DNA of 64,000 bases, from assembly GCF_029382225.1 (NCBI RefSeq), contig NZ_JARLTC010000034.1, forward strand, positions 62,001 to 126,000, given 5' to 3'. Below, piece by piece: positions 59,993 through 64,000 of the stretch; the first letter of the stretch is position 1, and every line of letters begins with the position of its first letter. The translations under genes and the position numbers were made by a program. This stretch comes from Spongiactinospora sp. TRM90649. GTDB taxonomy: Bacteria; Actinomycetota; Actinomycetes; Streptosporangiales; Streptosporangiaceae. The notes under the pieces are model-generated. The model was not told the origin of the DNA. It searched no databases and worked only from the letters and a program-made list of their open reading frames with translations.

Positions 59993-62581
59993 ATGTCGTA
60001 CTGGGCGGGGCCGGCAGGAGTGATGATCGACGTGGGACGCGGGCGGCTACGGGTCTACCTCGGGGCGGCTCCCGGCGTGGGGAAGACCTACGCCATGCTC
60101 GGCGAGGCCCGCCGCGCCATCGAACGCGGCAAGGACGTGGTGATCGGCGTCGTGGAGACCCACGGCCGGGCGCACACCGCCGAACTCCTGGACGGCATCG
60201 AGGCGGTGCCGCTCAAGACGGTGACGCACCGGGGCGCCGTCTTCACCGAGCTGGACACCGACGCGGTCATCGCCCGCCGTCCCCGCCTCGCGCTGATCGA
60301 CGAACTCGCGCACACCAACGTGCCCGGCTGCCGCAACGCCAAGCGGTGGCAGGACGTCGAAGAACTGCTCGACGCGGGTATCGACGTGATCTCGACGGTC
60401 AACGTGCAGCATCTGGAGTCCGTCAACGACGTCGTCGAGCAGATCACCGGAGTGCCGCAGCGGGAGACCGTCCCCGACGAGGTCGTACGGCGGGCCGACC
60501 AGGTCGAACTGGTGGACATGTCGCCCGAGGCGCTGCGCCGCCGGATGGCCCACGGCAACGTCTACGCCCCGGAGAAGGTGGACGCCGCGCTCGCCAACTA
60601 CTTCCGCGTCGGCAACCTGACCGCGCTGCGGGAACTCGCCCTGCTGTGGGTCGCCGGGAAGGTCGACGACCAGCTCGACCGTTATCGCGCCGAACACGGC
60701 ATCGCGACCACCTGGGAGGCCCGCGAAAGAGTCGTGGTCGCGCTGACCGGCGGCCCCGAGGGCGACACGCTGATCCGCCGCGCCGCGCGGATCGCCGCCC
60801 GCAGCAAGGGGGCCGACCTGCTCGCCGTCCACGTCACCCGCGCGGACGGCCTGGCCGGAGGCGACCCGGTCGCGCTGTCCCGCCAGCGCACCCTGGTCGA
60901 GAACCTCGCCGGCAGCTACCACCAGGTGATCGGCGACGACATCCCCGGGGCGCTGCTGGACTTCGCCAGGGGCGTCAACGCCACCCAGCTCGTGCTCGGG
61001 GCCTCGCGGCGCGGCCGGTTCGCCCAGTTGCTGTCGCGCGGGGTCGGCGTGGAGACCACGGCGAGGTCCGGCTCGATCGACGTGCACATGATCACGCACG
61101 CGGAGGCGAAGAAGGGACGGCAGCTCATGTCCGGATCCCGTGCCGCGCTCACTCGTGAACGGCGGATCGTCGGGTGGATCACGGCGGTCGCCGGAACCCC
61201 GGCGCTGACCGCCGCGATGATCCCCTTCCGCGACATCCTGGCCCTGCCCAGCGAGATACTGGTCTTCCTGCTGCTGGTCGTCGGGGTCGCGCTGATCGGC
61301 GGCATGTGGCCCGCGATCACCACGGCGGTCGGCGGGTCGCTGCTGCTCAACTACTTCTTCACGCCGCCGGTGGGGCAGTTCACCATCGCCGATCCGGAGA
61401 ACCTGTTCGCGCTGGTGGCCTTCATGGTGGTGGCGGCGGCGGTGAGCGCGATCGTGGACCTCGCGGCACGCCGTACGCGGGAGGCGGCGCACGCCACCGC
61501 GCACGCCGAACTGCTCTCCACGCTCGCCGGGCACGTGCTGCGCGGCGACTCGGCGCTGCCGTCCCTGCTGGCGCGGATGCGCGAGACGTTCGCCCTCACC
61601 TCGGTGACGCTGCTGGAACGCGACGCCGTGGCCGGGCAGACCGCCGACGACCACTCCGACCCCGAGTCGTGGCGGATCGTCGCCACCACCGGCGGCGCGC
61701 CGTGCACCTCCCCGGCCGCCGCCGACACCGAGGTCGTCATCGACGAGACCCTGACCATGGCGGTCAGCGGGCGGCTGCTCAACGCCGCCGACCGGCGCGT
61801 CCTGGAGGCGTTCGCGGCCGAGGCCGCCGTCGCGTTGCGGCAGGCGCGGCTCAAGGAGGAGGCCGAGCAGGCCAGGCCGCTGGCCGAGGCCGACCGGATG
61901 CGCACCGCGCTGCTCGCCGCCGTCAGCCACGACCTGCGCACCCCGCTTGCCTCGGCCAAGGCCGCGGTGGACAGCCTGCGCGCCACCGACGTCACCTGGT
62001 CCGCCGACGACCGCGCCGAACTGCTCGCCACCGCCGACGAGTCGCTGAGCCGCCTGGACCGCCTGGTCGCCAACCTGCTCGACATGAGCCGCCTGCAGTC
62101 CGGCGTCCTCGGGGCGTCCTCGCACCCGCTGGCGCTGGACGAGGTCGTGCCCAAGGCGATCGACGACCTCGGGCCGCTGCGCGACCGCGTGCGCGGCGAC
62201 GTCTCCGTGGAACTGCCCGAGGTGCTCGCCGACCCGGTGCTGCTGGAACGCGTCCTGGTCAACGTGATGTCCAACGCGATCCGCTACAGCCCGCCGGGCC
62301 GTCCGGTGCTCGTCACCGGGAGCCGGCACGGCGATGACGTGCAGGTGCGCGTCATAGACCGGGGGCCGGGCATCCCGGCCGAGGCCCACGACCGGGTCTT
62401 CCTGCCGTTCCAGCGGCTCGGGGACCGCGACAACCACACCGGCGTCGGCCTGGGCCTCGCGCTGTCGCGCGGGCTCGCGGAGGCCATGGGCGGCACGCTG
62501 GTGCCGGAGGAGACCCCCGGAGGCGGACTCACCATGATCCTTACCCTGCCGGTGGCGGGCGCCGTCCCGGTACGCCCATGA
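59993..62581 (+). CDS. kdpD: Potassium/osmotic sensor histidine kinase KdpD
   Basis: This 862-residue protein has the KdpD N-domain with Walker A GAAPGVGKT and ETHGR. It is followed by a UspA-like domain (VVVALTGGPEGDTLIRRAAR), four helices (about 390-495), a GAF-like region, HisKA with His646 in AVSHDLRTPLA, and a HATPase domain (NVMSNAIRYSPPG, GVGLGLALSRGLAEA). The start is uncertain. ATG 59993 has no ribosome-binding site, whereas ATG 60023 has GGCAGGAG two to three bases upstream. kdpE overlaps its end by ATGA. Confidence 0.96.
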   Translation: MSYWAGPAGVMIDVGRGRLRVYLGAAPGVGKTYAMLGEARRAIERGKDVVIGVVETHGRAHTAELLDGIEAVPLKTVTHRGAVFTELDTDAVIARRPRLALIDELAHTNVPGCRNAKRWQDVEELLDAGIDVISTVNVQHLESVNDVVEQITGVPQRETVPDEVVRRADQVELVDMSPEALRRRMAHGNVYAPEKVDAALANYFRVGNLTALRELALLWVAGKVDDQLDRYRAEHGIATTWEARERVVVALTGGPEGDTLIRRAARIAARSKGADLLAVHVTRADGLAGGDPVALSRQRTLVENLAGSYHQVIGDDIPGALLDFARGVNATQLVLGASRRGRFAQLLSRGVGVETTARSGSIDVHMITHAEAKKGRQLMSGSRAALTRERRIVGWITAVAGTPALTAAMIPFRDILALPSEILVFLLLVVGVALIGGMWPAITTAVGGSLLLNYFFTPPVGQFTIADPENLFALVAFMVVAAAVSAIVDLAARRTREAAHATAHAELLSTLAGHVLRGDSALPSLLARMRETFALTSVTLLERDAVAGQTADDHSDPESWRIVATTGGAPCTSPAAADTEVVIDETLTMAVSGRLLNAADRRVLEAFAAEAAVALRQARLKEEAEQARPLAEADRMRTALLAAVSHDLRTPLASAKAAVDSLRATDVTWSADDRAELLATADESLSRLDRLVANLLDMSRLQSGVLGASSHPLALDEVVPKAIDDLGPLRDRVRGDVSVELPEVLADPVLLERVLVNVMSNAIRYSPPGRPVLVTGSRHGDDVQVRVIDRGPGIPAEAHDRVFLPFQRLGDRDNHTGVGLGLALSRGLAEAMGGTLVPEETPGGGLTMILTLPVAGAVPVRP

Positions 62582-63246
62582 CCCGCATCCTCGTCGTGGA
62601 CGACGAGCCCCAGATCCTGCGGGCGCTGCGGATCAACCTGGCCGCCCGCCACTACGAGGTGGACATGGCCGGGGACGGCGGGTCGGCGCTGCGCCAGGCC
62701 GCCGACCGGCACCCCGACCTGGTGCTGCTCGACCTCGGCCTGCCCGACATGGACGGCGTGGACGTCATCCAAGGCCTGCGCGGCTGGACCAACGTGCCGA
62801 TCATCGTCCTCTCCGGCCGCGCCGGGAACCGCGACAAGGTCGAGGCCCTGGACGCCGGGGCCGACGACTACGTCACCAAGCCCTTCGGCATCGATGAGCT
62901 GCTGGCCAGGGTCCGCGCGGTGGCCCGGCGCTCGGCCGTCACCGAGGCCGAGTTCGCGCAGATCCGCGTCGGCGACCACATGGTGGACCGGGTCGGCAAG
63001 ACCGTCTCCGGCGGGGTGCGCCTGACCCCGACCGAGTGGCACATCCTTGAGATCCTGCTCCGCAACCCCGGCAAACTGGTCGGCCACCGTCACCTGCTGA
63101 CCGAAGTGTGGGGGGCGCAGTTCGTCAAGGAGTCGCACTACCTGCGTCAGTACATGGCCCAGCTCCGCAGGAAGCTGGAACGCGACCCGGCCCATCCCGT
63201 CCACCTGATCACCGAACCCGGGATGGGTTATCGTTTTCTGGTCTGA
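62578..63246 (+). CDS. kdpE: Response regulator KdpE
   Basis: This 222-residue OmpR-type regulator has receiver residues Asp8/Asp9, phosphoacceptor Asp52 and Lys101 in TKPFG, then a winged helix (LTPTEWHILEILLRNPGKLV; YLRQYMAQLRRKLERDP). The last two runs, with HLITEPGMGYRFLV, are diagnostic of KdpE. It activates kdp transcription when K+ is limiting and probably binds the array before kdpD. Confidence 0.96.
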   Translation: MTRILVVDDEPQILRALRINLAARHYEVDMAGDGGSALRQAADRHPDLVLLDLGLPDMDGVDVIQGLRGWTNVPIIVLSGRAGNRDKVEALDAGADDYVTKPFGIDELLARVRAVARRSAVTEAEFAQIRVGDHMVDRVGKTVSGGVRLTPTEWHILEILLRNPGKLVGHRHLLTEVWGAQFVKESHYLRQYMAQLRRKLERDPAHPVHLITEPGMGYRFLV

Positions 63247-63291
63247 GCCAGGGGTGCCGTACGCAGGGATGATCTCCCTAGGCTTGGGTCC

Positions 63292-63759
63292 ATGAGTGAC
63301 GCGCCCTTCGTACCGCACGGATTCGCCGTGCCCGCCCCACCGGCCAGCGACCGCTTCCGGCTCGAACCCTTAGGCCCGCGCCACAACCGCGCCGACCACG
63401 CCGCCTGGACCTCCAGCATCGACCACATCCGCGCCACTCCCGGCTTCGGCCGGGGCTCCTGGCCCCCGCCGTCCGGCATGGCCCTCGACGAGAACCTCGC
63501 CGACCTCCAGCGGCACGCCGACGACTTCGCCGGCCGCAAGGGCTTCACGTACACGGTCCTCGACCCGGAAGGCACCGTCGTCGGCTGCGTCTACATCTAC
63601 CCCTCCCACGACCCGGGCGCCGACGCCGAGGTCCGCTCCTGGGTCGCCGCCACCCATGCCGACCTCGACCGCCCCGTCTACGACACGGTCTCCACCTGGC
63701 TCACCAAGGACTGGCCCTTCAACGCCGTCCACTACGCCTCCCGCAATGGTCACCCCTGA
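63292..63759 (+). CDS. GNAT-like acetyltransferase
   Basis: This 155-residue protein has a substrate-lid N-terminus (RFRLEPLGPRHNRADHAAWT) and strands YTVLDPEGTVVGCVYIYPS of a GNAT fold. The usual acetyl-CoA loop (R/Q-x-x-G-x-G/A) is weak or absent, and RSWVAATHADLDRPVYDTV stands in its place. That form is found in many actinobacterial GNAT-annotated proteins. The substrate is unknown. It follows kdpE by 45 bases, as a separate unit or read-through gene. Confidence 0.8.
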   Translation: MSDAPFVPHGFAVPAPPASDRFRLEPLGPRHNRADHAAWTSSIDHIRATPGFGRGSWPPPSGMALDENLADLQRHADDFAGRKGFTYTVLDPEGTVVGCVYIYPSHDPGADAEVRSWVAATHADLDRPVYDTVSTWLTKDWPFNAVHYASRNGHP

Positions 63760-63814
63760 CCCCCATCGGCGTGCATGATCGAGGTATCGACCATGTGATG
63801 GGGAAGGACCCGAC

Positions 63815-64000
63815 ATGACACCACGCACGATCACCATCGGCGGCGACCTGACGATCAACCGGCTGGGTTTCGGCGCGATGCGTCTGACCGGCCCGAACAT
63901 CTGGGGGCCGCCCGCCGACTTGGACGGCGCGCTGGCGGTTGCCAGGCGTGCGGTCGAACTCGGCGTGAACCACATTGACACCGCCGACTCGTATGGACCG
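63815..64000 (+). CDS. Aldo/keto reductase, partial (C-terminus outside window)
   Basis: Sixty-two codons are visible. [19 protein letters not shown] is the typical AKR opening, and [11 protein letters not shown] includes the Asp and Tyr of the catalytic tetrad. The Lys and His lie beyond the window edge. GGAAGGA stands before ATG 63815. It is likely an NADPH-dependent oxidoreductase of the YajO/YdbC kind. Confidence 0.92.
   Translation, partial: MTPRTITIGGDLTINRLGFGAMRLTGPNIWGPPADLDGALAVARRAVELGVNHIDTADSYGP

Noticed and set aside
60047-62437. Nearly 800-codon open frame antisense to kdpD
   Set aside because: This is a shadow frame with repetitive His/Gln/Arg/Gly content. KdpD motifs on the plus strand explain the region.

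Overview
This is a GC-rich, densely packed chromosomal segment from an actinomycete. The evidence is the codon use (G or C at almost every third position), frequent GTG and TTG starts, four-base stop/start overlaps, mycothiol-linked enzymes (a DinB-type maleylpyruvate isomerase, an Rv2466c-like nitroreductase), a eukaryote-type glutamine synthetase II with GlnR-like half-sites, and a CvnA-like nitrate-sensing kinase. A filamentous actinomycete such as Actinomadura or a relative would fit, but the genus cannot be fixed from the sequence. No rRNA, tRNA or CRISPR array was seen.

Layout. (1) 1-6200: a lipase-like protein, a MacB-type permease, its ATPase, a MacA-like adaptor and a small lipoprotein run leftwards. 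They are divergent from a response regulator/histidine kinase pair, and the shared promoter holds four symmetric half-sites. (2) 6202-8926: a metallo-beta-lactamase-fold hydrolase and a stand-alone NIT-domain kinase. (3) 9088-20234: a catabolic cluster with an RraA-like aldolase, class I aldolase, NTF2-like protein, two VOC proteins, short FGGY kinase, zinc alcohol dehydrogenase, amidohydrolase and aldehyde dehydrogenase, followed by an ECF sigma factor and a GMC oxidoreductase. (4) 20400-23590: a decayed ZomB/AftB-like glycosyltransferase, then an unusual pair (four-helix membrane protein plus thymidylate-synthase-like protein) and a NodS-like methyltransferase. (5) 23645-31763: a complete BMP-type nucleoside ABC transporter whose last gene is a zinc-type quinone oxidoreductase, then a VOC protein and a PucR-family regulator. 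(6) 32641-37517: a LapA-like membrane protein, glutamine synthetase II, a DsbA-like mycothiol reductase, and two TetR regulators, one with a thioesterase. (7) 37603-41592: a fused iron-sulfur/molybdopterin dehydrogenase, its FAD/4Fe-4S subunit and a small membrane protein, behind three identical palindromic operators. (8) 41603-46770: an accessory stretch with deletion scars, a fusion protein carrying GNAT-like and papain-like domains, a membrane protein, an HD nucleotidase and a crippled TnpB element. (9) 46899-54721: DinB, GNAT, two FluC fluoride channels, two pentapeptide-repeat proteins, a RibD-type reductase and an ArsR/SRPBCC pair. (10) 54902-63246: the full kdp potassium system, kdpXFABC leftwards and kdpDE rightwards, around an unusually symmetric promoter. 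(11) A GNAT and an aldo/keto reductase close the window.

Two themes stand out. Regulation is readable in several divergent promoters: paired or tandem operators lie next to the gene that probably encodes the binding protein. Decay by internal deletion recurs in the accessory stretches. At least five gene remnants have lost internal or N-terminal segments while keeping recognisable ends. The best candidates for an undescribed system are the thymidylate-synthase-like/membrane pair at 21587-22947 and the GNAT-papain/membrane/HD set at 42586-45947.
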